NCBI GenBank assembly: GCA_937915755.1
Contig: CALGGR010000153.1
Location: 1-5,589, forward strand
DNA from: an uncultured Fretibacterium sp.
GTDB lineage: Bacteria; Synergistota; Synergistia; Synergistales; Aminobacteriaceae
Reading direction: 5' to 3'
Length of the DNA: 5,589 nucleotides
Part shown: one piece after another, positions 1 through 5,589 of the stretch
How the letters are laid out: every line of letters starts with the position of its first letter
Numbering within the stretch: position 1 is the first letter of the stretch
Position numbers and translations under genes: made by a program
The notes under the pieces: model-generated
The model's input: only the letters and a program-made list of their open reading frames with translations
What the model was told of the DNA's origin: nothing
The model's database searches: none

Positions 1-1129
1 AAGGCTTATTTGTGTAAGGGTCTCGCAAAAGCCGTATTCCTGTGCGGTCAAGGATAATATACGCCTCACGGAAATCACCGAAAGCAATGCAGATCGCATT
101 CGCACCGATTGACGGCATGTCGTCATTGTAAGTGTAGGGGAAACCGAGTATTGAGTTTGGCTCGCCGCTCTGAAGTCCAGGCTGCCAAAGATAATTATTT
201 TGGCTATCCTTCCACTTGCGAATTGTGGCGAGTGTCTGACGATTCATCATGAAACGTGCGTTCCCGTAGTAACGGCTCTTGAGGGCCGTGATTAAGTTGA
301 TGAGTAAATCGGCAGGATTTGTCGTGGGCATTCCGGCAGCGACACCTGTTGCAAGATACTGGAATGTTCCGAACGCTCTTGTGTCATCGTCAGTTGTAGC
401 CATTGTTGCGGCCAAAAGCCCCTTCGGCTTGTTCACACCGTTGCCAGTTGTAAACGCAATGTTCTCCTGTTTCGCAAATTCGCGCTCAATCGAGGTTGTC
501 AACCAGTTTTCGACGTTGAAGAAAATATCATCAATCGCTTTTTGAGTGGCCGATGGCTGTGCGTAAATCTCCCCGAATGTCGGAGTTACAACGTCCAGCT
601 GAGGCGCGGTCGTTTCAGGTCTTGCAGTCGTTTCAGCAACCCAGCCGGAAGTTACGCCGCCAATGTCAACAAGCTGCTTGATGTCTTCGGTTCCTACGGT
701 GCGAACATCGCAAACGGCTCTCATCGGGCTGTGGGCTTCGAGCATACTGTAGATGGTACGGCTCATTTCTTCGGGAACCGCATAGCCACCATCAGCATCA
801 ACTCCAACCTGTACGGCCTTGAGCTGTAATTCTGCAAGTCCATCAGTTTTCCCTTTGCGAACAAATTTGTCGAACGCTTTTTTGTGTTCTGACTTCACTT
901 GGTCTGCAGGCGATATTCCCGCGAAACCTGGACGATTCATTTTCGCCTCAAGGTCGCTTAACTGCTTTTCCTTTTTCTGCAGGTCTTCTTCGATTTTTGC
1001 GAGCTTTGCTTCATACTCGCCTGCGTTACCCGTTCCCTTCTTCAGCTCTTCAAAACGAGCGTCGTTCGTTCGCTTATACTCCTCGAAAGACTTACCGATG
1101 TTTTCTAGTATCTCTTTAAGTTCCGCCAT
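1..1129 (-). CDS. HK97-type phage major capsid protein, C-terminus cut by window edge
   Basis: This is the phage head shell subunit, made as a precursor that assembles into the procapsid and is then trimmed by the neighbouring protease. Translation gives 376 residues with no stop, so the C-terminus lies beyond the left edge. Residues 1-65 are charged and heptad-like (M-A-E-L-K-E-I-L onward), as expected for the scaffolding delta domain of HK97-fold capsids. A linker follows, then the V-G-V-D-A-D-G-G-Y-A-V-P-E-E stretch at about 108-121, which typically opens the mature shell domain. By analogy with HK97, cleavage probably falls near K104-V106 (inference). The E-loop region is about 160-195. 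The ATG at 1129 lies one base after the protease stop and has a good Shine-Dalgarno sequence (AAGGGAG, 8-nt spacing) inside the protease gene. Phage HK97 crosslinks its shell through Lys169, and the equivalent here appears to be R170. I checked the frame throughout and saw no frameshift. Confidence 0.95.
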   Translation of the reverse strand, partial: MAELKEILENIGKSFEEYKRTNDARFEELKKGTGNAGEYEAKLAKIEEDLQKKEKQLSDLEAKMNRPGFAGISPADQVKSEHKKAFDKFVRKGKTDGLAELQLKAVQVGVDADGGYAVPEEMSRTIYSMLEAHSPMRAVCDVRTVGTEDIKQLVDIGGVTSGWVAETTARPETTAPQLDVVTPTFGEIYAQPSATQKAIDDIFFNVENWLTTSIEREFAKQENIAFTTGNGVNKPKGLLAATMATTDDDTRAFGTFQYLATGVAAGMPTTNPADLLINLITALKSRYYGNARFMMNRQTLATIRKWKDSQNNYLWQPGLQSGEPNSILGFPYTYNDDMPSIGANAICIAFGDFREAYIILDRTGIRLLRDPYTNKP

Positions 1130-1130
1130 G

Positions 1131-1676
1131 CTATCTGCTCCCTTGCAATATAGTTAATAACTTTTGTGCTGCTCTGACTTCTTCCACGTCCTGAATGTTT
1201 TTCACCTCATCAATCAGAGCTTTGGAATTTGCAGGAAAAGTTACTAATGACACTTCCCACAAATCTATCTCTTTGAGCTTGCGGATATATTTGCCGTCGC
1301 GCTGCTCCCACTCCCATGCGACGGGGATATATCCAATCGACAGCCCCCTGATAGCTCTGTTCTTTATCAACACATGAGCTTCTTTAGCCTTCGGGATGTC
1401 GAGCAACAATCGGCCTTCTACCCACAAGCCTATTTCATCTTCCTTCATGACATCATAAATGCCGATAGGCTGATCGCTGGAATGTTGCCATAGCATCACA
1501 GGCTTTTTCATACCGATTGTTTTTGTGAAAGCACCATGAACGATGACATCATCGTAGTCATCAACATTGTCAAAAACAGCTCCGTATCCGCAAAACGTCC
1601 CCTCGTCGGTAAAGTCTTTTATGTCCAGCGAGTAACTTTTATATGTCAGAATCCCTTTGTCCGCCAAAAACCTCAC
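1131..1676 (-). CDS. HK97-family prohead protease (peptidase S78)
   Basis: This is the head maturation protease, a serine peptidase of the herpesvirus-assemblin/HK97 gp4 type. It is packaged in the procapsid and removes the capsid delta domain and itself. The protein has 181 residues, close to the usual 180-220. Visible motifs are G-Y-G-A-V-F-D-N at about 30-37; L-W-Q-H at 62-65, with H65 as the likely catalytic histidine; R-G-L-S-I-G-Y at 110-116, with S113 as the likely nucleophile; and L-W-E-V-S-L-V-T-F-P-A-N at 139-150, containing the usual third acidic position (E141). The start is a GTG at 1676. It is supported by AGGAGAGG upstream with 7-nt spacing and by family-like sequence from about residue 12. 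The first 38 bases overlap the end of the portal gene. The stop (TAG) is one base before the capsid ATG, so the two are probably translationally coupled. The C-terminal ~25 residues are a helical extension. Confidence 0.94.
   Translation of the reverse strand: MRFLADKGILTYKSYSLDIKDFTDEGTFCGYGAVFDNVDDYDDVIVHGAFTKTIGMKKPVMLWQHSSDQPIGIYDVMKEDEIGLWVEGRLLLDIPKAKEAHVLIKNRAIRGLSIGYIPVAWEWEQRDGKYIRKLKEIDLWEVSLVTFPANSKALIDEVKNIQDVEEVRAAQKLLTILQGSR
1138..1144 (-). promoter_or_regulatory. Ribosome binding site of major capsid gene
   Basis: AAGGGAG on the minus strand lies 8 nt before the ATG at 1129, entirely inside the last codons of the protease gene. It fixes the capsid start and suggests strong, partly coupled translation, as expected for the most abundant virion protein. 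Confidence 0.8.
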
Positions 1677-2868
1677 CGTTCCTCTCCTGTATGTTCATAT
1701 TCATCGGCGTCAAATAAATATCGCCACCTTCCCGCGGGTTCATGTTTTCAAGTTCTCGAACTTCATTCGGCGAATAGATACCCATGTTGATCCCCTTCTG
1801 ATAGGCATCAAATCTCGATTGAAGTGCTCCACGCTGTAGCCCTTCCACGTTGAATTTGACTTGTATATTCGGATCGTCTTCGCTTAAAAGGTCCCGCCAT
1901 ATCGCGCCTTCCCACCGTCTAATCCAAGGGAGCAGCGTATAGCGTACATAACCCATGGACATTTGCTCTATGCCCGAACCCCAGCTTGTTGTCTTCTCTG
2001 TGCTTTGTATCATGAAAAGGGGGATACCGAAGATTCGGGCTATCTCTTCAACCTGAAATCTTCTCGTCTCTAGGTACTGGGCGTCAGCATTCGTCATAGA
2101 CAACGGCTTAAACTCTATACCTTGCTCAAGAATTGCAGTATTACCAGCGTTCTCACCGCTATACGCGCTCTGCCAGTCATTTTTGAGACGGTCTAAGGCT
2201 TCCTGCGTTAATGTTCCTGGCAAACTCAGCACACCGCCAGGCTTTGCCCCATTTGAGAAAGTCGTCGCTCCGTGTTCTTGCGCGGCTAGGGCTAATCCTA
2301 TCGTTTGACGTTCACTCGCTATCGGCGATAACCCTCTCACACCGTCCACACTTCGATACATCACATGAAATATCTCAGACTGGGGGACGGTCTTACTTGT
2401 GCCATTGGAAAATGTAACCATATATTGAAGCTCCCAGTTGTCCAACTGCCGGACAGCTATCGCTCCTGGCAAAAGAGGCAGAAGCTCTCGAACACACCCC
2501 GAATTGTCCCTTACCTTGTAGGCGTAGAAATCACCCCGCAAGCAAAGACACATCATCGCAAGCTCTCGCCAATTAAACGAAGTCAGCCATGAACACGGTC
2601 GGCGCGCCAATAGTTCATAAATCCAATGTGTTTTATCTTCTCTGCGTTCACCGTCAACAACCCTGTAAACCTTCAGCGGTAATTGTGCTATGCTCTCTGA
2701 CAAAAGACCTATGCACGCAAATACAGCACTACACTGTAGCGCCGTAGACGGGGATACATACATACCCGCCGCTTTAAGACCATAAACGCCCGTCAATACC
2801 TGACTTATATTCTCAGCACTAATAGCCGCGCTTTTCTTTTCTCTCTTACGCTTTGGGATTACATTCAC
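1639..2868 (-). CDS. HK97-family phage portal protein
   Basis: This is the dodecameric portal at the special vertex of the head. It is the channel through which TerL pumps DNA and the site where the tail attaches. The 409 residues match the usual length of about 390-430. The N-terminus is basic (K-R-K-R-E-K-K), followed by a family-typical stretch at about 39-70 (S-P-S-T-A-L-Q-C-S-A-V-F-A-C, then S-I-A-Q-L-P-L-K-V-Y). Further family features are W-R-E-L-A-M-M-C-L-C-L-R-G-D-F-Y-A-Y near 99-117, R-G-L-S-P-I near 178-183, F-S-N-G-A-K-P-G-G near 205-213, and F-G-I-P near 283-286. The start is a GTG four bases after the TerL stop. The G-rich Shine-Dalgarno-like run directly abuts that GTG, which is unusually tight spacing, so re-initiation by ribosomes finishing TerL is likely (inference). 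No better in-frame start exists before M36. The C-terminus overlaps the protease gene by 38 bases. Confidence 0.95.
   Translation of the reverse strand: MNVIPKRKREKKSAAISAENISQVLTGVYGLKAAGMYVSPSTALQCSAVFACIGLLSESIAQLPLKVYRVVDGERREDKTHWIYELLARRPCSWLTSFNWRELAMMCLCLRGDFYAYKVRDNSGCVRELLPLLPGAIAVRQLDNWELQYMVTFSNGTSKTVPQSEIFHVMYRSVDGVRGLSPIASERQTIGLALAAQEHGATTFSNGAKPGGVLSLPGTLTQEALDRLKNDWQSAYSGENAGNTAILEQGIEFKPLSMTNADAQYLETRRFQVEEIARIFGIPLFMIQSTEKTTSWGSGIEQMSMGYVRYTLLPWIRRWEGAIWRDLLSEDDPNIQVKFNVEGLQRGALQSRFDAYQKGINMGIYSPNEVRELENMNPREGGDIYLTPMNMNIQERNGEVFGGQRDSDI
1681..1688 (-). promoter_or_regulatory. Ribosome binding site deciding the GTG start of the prohead protease
   Basis: AGGAGAGG on the minus strand is 7 nt (counted from its AGGAG core) before the GTG at 1676 and lies within the portal coding sequence. 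It is the strongest Shine-Dalgarno match in the window and supports the GTG start despite the 38-base overlap with the portal gene. Confidence 0.8.
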
Positions 2869-2874
2869 CCCCTT
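2869..2874 (-). promoter_or_regulatory. G-rich Shine-Dalgarno-like run abutting the portal GTG
   Basis: The minus strand reads AAGGGG between the TerL stop (TAA, 2873-2875) and the portal GTG at 2868, leaving essentially no spacer. The run is better spaced for an out-of-frame ATG at 2864, which is followed at once by TAA. It may therefore act mainly to hold terminating ribosomes for re-initiation at the GTG (inference). Confidence 0.4.
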
Positions 2875-4555
2875 AAATCATTAGAAGCCCCCTGCTCTCG
2901 TAGACACTGGGGACTTCTCTCGTATTTATCTGTCTCGATATGGCTATACATAAAGCAACAATTCCGTCTATACGGTCTATGCTGTGTGCTTTGTCTGGCA
3001 CGTAGTTTTCTGCGCTGTCCCTTTTCACCACAAGATTCGCGGCATTCCACCGCAACACAGGATTGTCGCCATGCTTCAATTCACCACTTAGGTATTCGCG
3101 CTCGAGTTCCTTCAATGCGGGGCTTAATGTTACCCAGCCTTGACGCACTGGCACAACGTTAAATCCTTCTTCTTCTAGCTGTATGGCTATCTGCGTTGCC
3201 ATGTAAGGATCGTAGCCGATTTCCTTCAAACCTCGAAATTCCTTTGAGATTTTACGTAACCGTTCTTTGACGTACTCATAATCCACGACATTGCCTGGCG
3301 TTGCCTCAACAAATCCGCGTCGTACCCATGAAGAAAACGGCACTCTGTCCCGCCGTTCCCTCGCCGCCATATTGTCCTCTGGTATCCAGTACCAACAAAG
3401 GACATCGCCCGTTCTAGGGAACTTCAGCACTAACGCCGTAAGGTCATTCACTGTAGAAAGGTCTAACCCTGCGTAACACGGCTCATCTCGTAATTTTTCT
3501 ATCGGGGTACGGCCTCCGCATAATGCCCAAGCGTCGGGATTTATCCAGCGGTCGTTGGACTGCGTCCACACGTTCATTCGATACTTCAAGAAAGTATTGA
3601 GCGCGGCTGGCATTTCCTGCGCTTTCGTAAGCTGCCTCTGTATATCATCAATTTTGACTGACACACCTAAATTTGGGTTAGCTTTTATCCAGACTGATTC
3701 GTCCCTGTAATCATCGCCCTCATCAAGGGTAAAAATTATGCCGCAGTAGCTGTCATCTTCCACATTTCCTTCAAGCACCTTTTCCGTATAATCGTGCTGT
3801 TCACGGCAAATACTCTCTCGTGATACTCCGGCTGTCGTTATTGCAAACATTAGAGGCTGACGGCGCGCTCCTGTTGCGGTTTCAAGAACGTCCCACAAAT
3901 CACGAGTTTTGTGTGCGTGAAGCTCATCGATGATTGCCCCATGTATATTGAGACCGTCAAGACTATTGTAATCACTGGATAGAGGCTCGAATTTGCTGTT
4001 AGTCTTGAGGTCAAACATGTTATCCGCCCTAAGCGTTATTCGGCTTGAAAGGGCTTTTGACGCTCTCACCATTCGCACAGCTTCACCATGTACTAATTTG
4101 GCCTGATCTCGTTTTGTGGCCGCGCTGTAAACCTGCGCTCCTTGTTCTCCGTCGCATTCGAGCAGATAGAGTGCTACACCAGCTGACAAAGTTGACTTAC
4201 CGTTTTTTCTCGATATTTCCAGATATGAAGTCCGAAATCTGCGATACCCCGTTTCGCGTTTCTTCCATCCGAAAAGAACCCACAAATACGCCTGTTGCCA
4301 TGCTGCAAGTATGAAGCGTTGCCCTGCAAATTCGCCTGTCGAATGACGGAGAAAATCAAAGAAACGAAGTATTCGCTCTCCTGCGGCCTCATCGAAGTAA
4401 AGCCCTCGTTCCTCTCCATGCTGTAAATCGTTCATATGCCTCTGACAGAACAATTTTACCCATTTACAGACGGTCAAACGTCCTAACAACACATCAGAAA
4501 TATATTGCTTTGCTATTTCGGGATTATTCTTCTGACACTGACAGGAAGTCATCAA
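2873..4555 (-). CDS. terL: Phage terminase large subunit, Terminase_1 family (ATPase-nuclease)
   Basis: This is the motor of DNA packaging: an N-terminal ATPase translocates DNA through the portal and a C-terminal RNase H-like nuclease cuts the concatemer. The 560 residues are the family's normal full length. ATPase signs, in order, are W86-Q87 (adenine-binding Q motif region); a deviant Walker A, S-R-K-N-G-K-S-T, at 115-122; Walker B, G-A-I-I-D-E, at 206-211, with D210 and catalytic E211; and the coupling motif I-T-T-A-G at 239-243. Nuclease signs are D365 in G-L-D-L-S, D449 in G-Y-D-P, and D527/D530 in S-I-D-R-I-D. All key residues are present, so the enzyme should be active. Codon 1 is TTG (4555) and codon 2 is ATG (4552). 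A GAGGT site 8 nt upstream of the TTG favours the TTG start. The first 32 bases overlap the end of TerS, and the stop is four bases before the portal start. Confidence 0.96.
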   Translation of the reverse strand: MMTSCQCQKNNPEIAKQYISDVLLGRLTVCKWVKLFCQRHMNDLQHGEERGLYFDEAAGERILRFFDFLRHSTGEFAGQRFILAAWQQAYLWVLFGWKKRETGYRRFRTSYLEISRKNGKSTLSAGVALYLLECDGEQGAQVYSAATKRDQAKLVHGEAVRMVRASKALSSRITLRADNMFDLKTNSKFEPLSSDYNSLDGLNIHGAIIDELHAHKTRDLWDVLETATGARRQPLMFAITTAGVSRESICREQHDYTEKVLEGNVEDDSYCGIIFTLDEGDDYRDESVWIKANPNLGVSVKIDDIQRQLTKAQEMPAALNTFLKYRMNVWTQSNDRWINPDAWALCGGRTPIEKLRDEPCYAGLDLSTVNDLTALVLKFPRTGDVLCWYWIPEDNMAARERRDRVPFSSWVRRGFVEATPGNVVDYEYVKERLRKISKEFRGLKEIGYDPYMATQIAIQLEEEGFNVVPVRQGWVTLSPALKELEREYLSGELKHGDNPVLRWNAANLVVKRDSAENYVPDKAHSIDRIDGIVALCIAISRQINTREVPSVYESRGLLMI

Positions 4556-5084
4556 ATGCCGCTACCTCTCTGTCCTTCTTGATTTCGTCCGAGCCTCGCA
4601 GACGCATTCGCGCTGAGGGCGTTAATCCAAATTGCTCTTCGTATTTCAACGCCGCAAGCGAATTATCTCGATGTATTTGTAACGCTGGGTGCTTATGCGG
4701 GATTCCGTTCTTATCAAGGCTAATTACTCCTTCCCGTTCTACTATCGCGTTTGCTTCATACGCTATTCGTAAATGCTGTACATATCTCGCAAATGGTTCT
4801 GCGTCGCAAGGATTCAATATTCCTTGTTCGCTTAAAAGTCCTAAAGTTTTTTCCGCTCTCTTTACAATGTCAGACGGCAACCCAGAAAAAATCTTTTTGT
4901 CGATATCATCTTTCTTAATCTCTCCAAAATCTAACGTCTTTACTTTCTTCTTGTGAACCCTTCCGCCTAATTCTAAGAGTTTTCTCGGCGTAGGTTTCCT
5001 TCTCGTGCATATCCTCGTCGTAGAAGGCGATCTGCTTCGTGTAATCGGTACGGATCGAATTACATGCCAAAAGCGCACAGTCAA
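4524..5084 (-). CDS. terS: Phage terminase small subunit, P27 family; native start lost or replaced at junction
   Basis: The small terminase recognises the phage packaging site and hands DNA to TerL. The family match is clear from R-K-P-T-P-R-K-L-L-E-L-G-G (numbered from the TTG at 5084, residues 29-41), through G-L-L-S-E-Q-G-I-L near 82-90 and R-Y-V-Q near 100-103, to the diagnostic H-K-H-P-A-L-Q near 130-136 and F-G-L-T-P-S-A-R near 152-159. P27 proteins normally have only a few residues before the R-K-P motif. Here the frame stays open for about 28 codons into DNA that encodes the neighbouring GGDEF protein in another frame. The only start-like codons there (TTG 5084, GTG 5078) have no visible Shine-Dalgarno sequence, and there is no ATG, GTG or TTG between 5078 and the R-K-P motif. 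The phage-derived part is therefore about 4524-5003, and the rest is probably not native protein. Identity is firm; the start coordinate is not. Confidence 0.85.
   Translation of the reverse strand: MTVRFWHVIRSVPITRSRSPSTTRICTRRKPTPRKLLELGGRVHKKKVKTLDFGEIKKDDIDKKIFSGLPSDIVKRAEKTLGLLSEQGILNPCDAEPFARYVQHLRIAYEANAIVEREGVISLDKNGIPHKHPALQIHRDNSLAALKYEEQFGLTPSARMRLRGSDEIKKDREVAAFDDFLSVSEE
4564..4568 (-). promoter_or_regulatory. Ribosome binding site of terL, favouring the TTG start
   Basis: GAGGT on the minus strand lies inside terS, 8 nt before the TTG at 4555 and 11 nt before the ATG at 4552. The spacing favours TTG, but either codon may be used. The two choices differ by a single methionine. 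Confidence 0.55.
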
Positions 5085-5589
5085 AACGGCGGTTCATGTC
5101 AAGCATACGGTTCACGTTCGGATATACACCCATGCGGAAACGCACGCGCGGATTGTCCAGGACATCCTGCACGCCGCCAATCACTTCATCCAGTATTTTC
5201 TCCGGCTCAACCGCGTGCGGCAGATAAACCAAAAAGGTGTCCGAATCCGTCCGGCACGCCACGCCGTGCTGCTTGCGCGTGATCGAACGCAGCTTGTTCG
5301 CCACCCGCTGCAAGATCTTGTCGCCGAAATCGCGCCCGTGCATCTCGTTGATGAGATGGAACCGGTTGACGTTCAAAACGATCGCGTCCATGCCGACATA
5401 GGGATAGCTTTTGTCGTGCAGGATCGCGTATTCCATGAAAAACTCACGCGTGAAAAGACCCGTTAAGGGGTCGCTTTGCGTCGCGGAAATGACGTCCTTG
5501 TTCTCGGACAGCTCGATCGTGCGCTTTACGCGCGCCAAAATCACCTCCGGCTGGTCATACGGCTTCGGAATAAAATCTGCAGCGCCAAG
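4915..5589 (-). CDS. REC-GGDEF signalling protein with degenerate GGDEF loop, both ends incomplete
   Basis: This looks like a cyclic-di-GMP type response regulator. The frame is open from the right edge, giving 224 visible residues. The first ~25 (L-G-A-A-D-F-I-P-K-P-Y-D) are the end of a receiver domain, including the conserved K-P. A linker and D-P-L-T-G-L (visible residues 40-45) then open a GGDEF-type domain, with L-N-V-N-R-F-H-L-I-N in place of the usual nucleotide-binding stretch. The signature loop, encoded at 5236-5250, is T-D-S-D-T instead of G-G-D-E-F, so diguanylate cyclase activity is unlikely. F-Y-D-E-D-M-H-E-K is the usual lead into an EAL phosphodiesterase domain, but no EAL follows. 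After about residue 203 the frame runs into phage DNA, adds T-L-R-I-R-R-K-G and more, and stops at 4915. Host origin is supported by higher GC. It is probably a gene broken by integration or rearrangement, or a contig artefact. Confidence 0.85.
   Translation of the reverse strand, partial: LGAADFIPKPYDQPEVILARVKRTIELSENKDVISATQSDPLTGLFTREFFMEYAILHDKSYPYVGMDAIVLNVNRFHLINEMHGRDFGDKILQRVANKLRSITRKQHGVACRTDSDTFLVYLPHAVEPEKILDEVIGGVQDVLDNPRVRFRMGVYPNVNRMLDMNRRFDCALLACNSIRTDYTKQIAFYDEDMHEKETYAEKTLRIRRKGSQEESKDVRFWRD
4978..5003. other. Junction between phage DNA and the REC-GGDEF gene (candidate att site, recombination point or assembly join)
   Basis: Right of about 5000 the minus strand encodes GGDEF-family protein; left of about 4980 it encodes P27 TerS. 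In between, minus-strand bases 4998-4981 read E-T-Y-A-E-K in the GGDEF frame, matching the usual exit from that domain. Shifted by one frame the same DNA reads R-K-P-T-P-R-K, the usual opening of P27 TerS. GC falls from 48-52% in the two blocks spanning 4981-5100 to 38% in 4921-4980 (hand counts), with 62% further right at 5281-5340. The shared 18 bases may be a recombination core. Without the other prophage end or the intact host gene the mechanism is unknown. Confidence 0.65.

Larger units (their letters stand above)
1..5000 (-). mobile_element. Partial prophage or phage head-packaging module
   Basis: Five consecutive, same-strand genes in the canonical HK97 order (TerS, TerL, portal, protease, major capsid) with minimal spacing form a phage late operon segment. 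The left edge is inside the capsid gene, so head-tail connector, tail and lysis genes would be expected further left, outside the window. All motor and protease active-site residues seen are intact, which argues against a long-decayed remnant. No integrase, repressor or HNH endonuclease gene lies in the window. Whether this is an integrated prophage or a phage genome end joined to chromosome by assembly cannot be decided here. The right boundary is placed from the change in coding content and GC, to within about 25 bases. Confidence 0.85.

Noticed and set aside
1..1129. Possible frameshift or broken capsid gene, considered because no complete frame is bounded here
   Set aside because: Manual translation from the ATG at 1129 stays open for 376 codons with family-like sequence throughout; it simply runs off the edge.
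819..1157. Plus-strand open frame of 112 codons opposite the capsid N-terminus
   Set aside because: It is a Ser/Phe-rich translation typical of the reverse of a charged coiled-coil region; the minus-strand capsid frame explains it.
2865..3050. Minus-strand 61-codon frame overlapping the TerL C-terminus
   Set aside because: It lies wholly inside TerL in another frame, is Arg/Cys-rich, and has no homology pattern or ribosome binding site.
4174..4419. Minus-strand 81-codon frame inside the TerL N-terminal region
   Set aside because: It is an alternate-frame shadow of the TerL ATPase domain.
4440..4545. Cys/His residues at the TerL N-terminus (C5, C7, C30, C37, H40) as a zinc site
   Set aside because: The C-K-W-V-K-L-F-C-Q-R-H pattern is a usual sequence feature of this TerL family, and the spacing does not make a convincing zinc finger.
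4510..4956. Plus-strand open frame of 148 codons opposite TerS
   Set aside because: It is the antisense shadow of the conserved TerS frame, is Ser/Cys-rich, and has no family resemblance.
1..5000. Gene transfer agent instead of phage
   Set aside because: P27 TerS with Terminase_1 TerL and tight HK97 late-gene order fits an ordinary siphophage-like prophage; nothing specific to known gene transfer agents is visible.
5005..5466. Plus-strand open frame of 153 codons opposite the GGDEF domain
   Set aside because: It is the antisense shadow of a clear GGDEF-family frame; the translation is rich in R, H and V with no recognisable fold or ribosome binding site.

Overview
The window is one end of a tailed-phage (HK97-type, Caudoviricetes) head and packaging module joined to a chromosomal-looking signalling gene. 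Every supported gene is on the minus strand, so the biological order runs from right to left. The phage part covers about 1 to 5000: small terminase (P27 family), large terminase (Terminase_1 family), HK97-type portal, prohead protease, and major capsid protein, which runs off the left edge. The genes touch or overlap (TerS/TerL overlap, 4-nt gap, 38-nt overlap, 1-nt gap), so there is no room for internal promoters or terminators. They look like one late operon in the standard assembly order: DNA packaging motor, portal vertex, maturation protease, shell.

The right end (about 5000 to 5589) is different. It has higher GC (62% in one hand-counted 60-base block, against 35-50% in blocks of the TerS gene). 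It encodes the end of a response-regulator receiver domain followed by a GGDEF-type domain with a degenerate active-site loop. Such REC-GGDEF proteins usually continue into an EAL c-di-GMP phosphodiesterase domain. Here the reading frame enters phage DNA just after the GGDEF domain and stops 21 codons later.

The most notable feature is this junction at about 4978-5003. The phage sequence begins within a few codons of where TerS should start. TerS has no recognisable start of its own, and its frame is open only into the signalling gene. The last ~18 bases before the junction make family-like sense in both frames, E-T-Y-A-E-K for the GGDEF protein and R-K-P-T-P-R-K for TerS. This could be an attachment-site core, a recombination scar at microhomology, or a chimeric assembly join. 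The window alone cannot decide between them, and no integrase or HNH endonuclease gene is present.

The organism is probably a member of the Bacillota (Clostridia or Negativicutes type). This rests on the purine-rich AGGAG-like ribosome binding sites, frequent GTG/TTG starts, and the style of the phage proteins and the REC-GGDEF protein. It is an inference with modest confidence. There is no gene-free stretch longer than a few bases.
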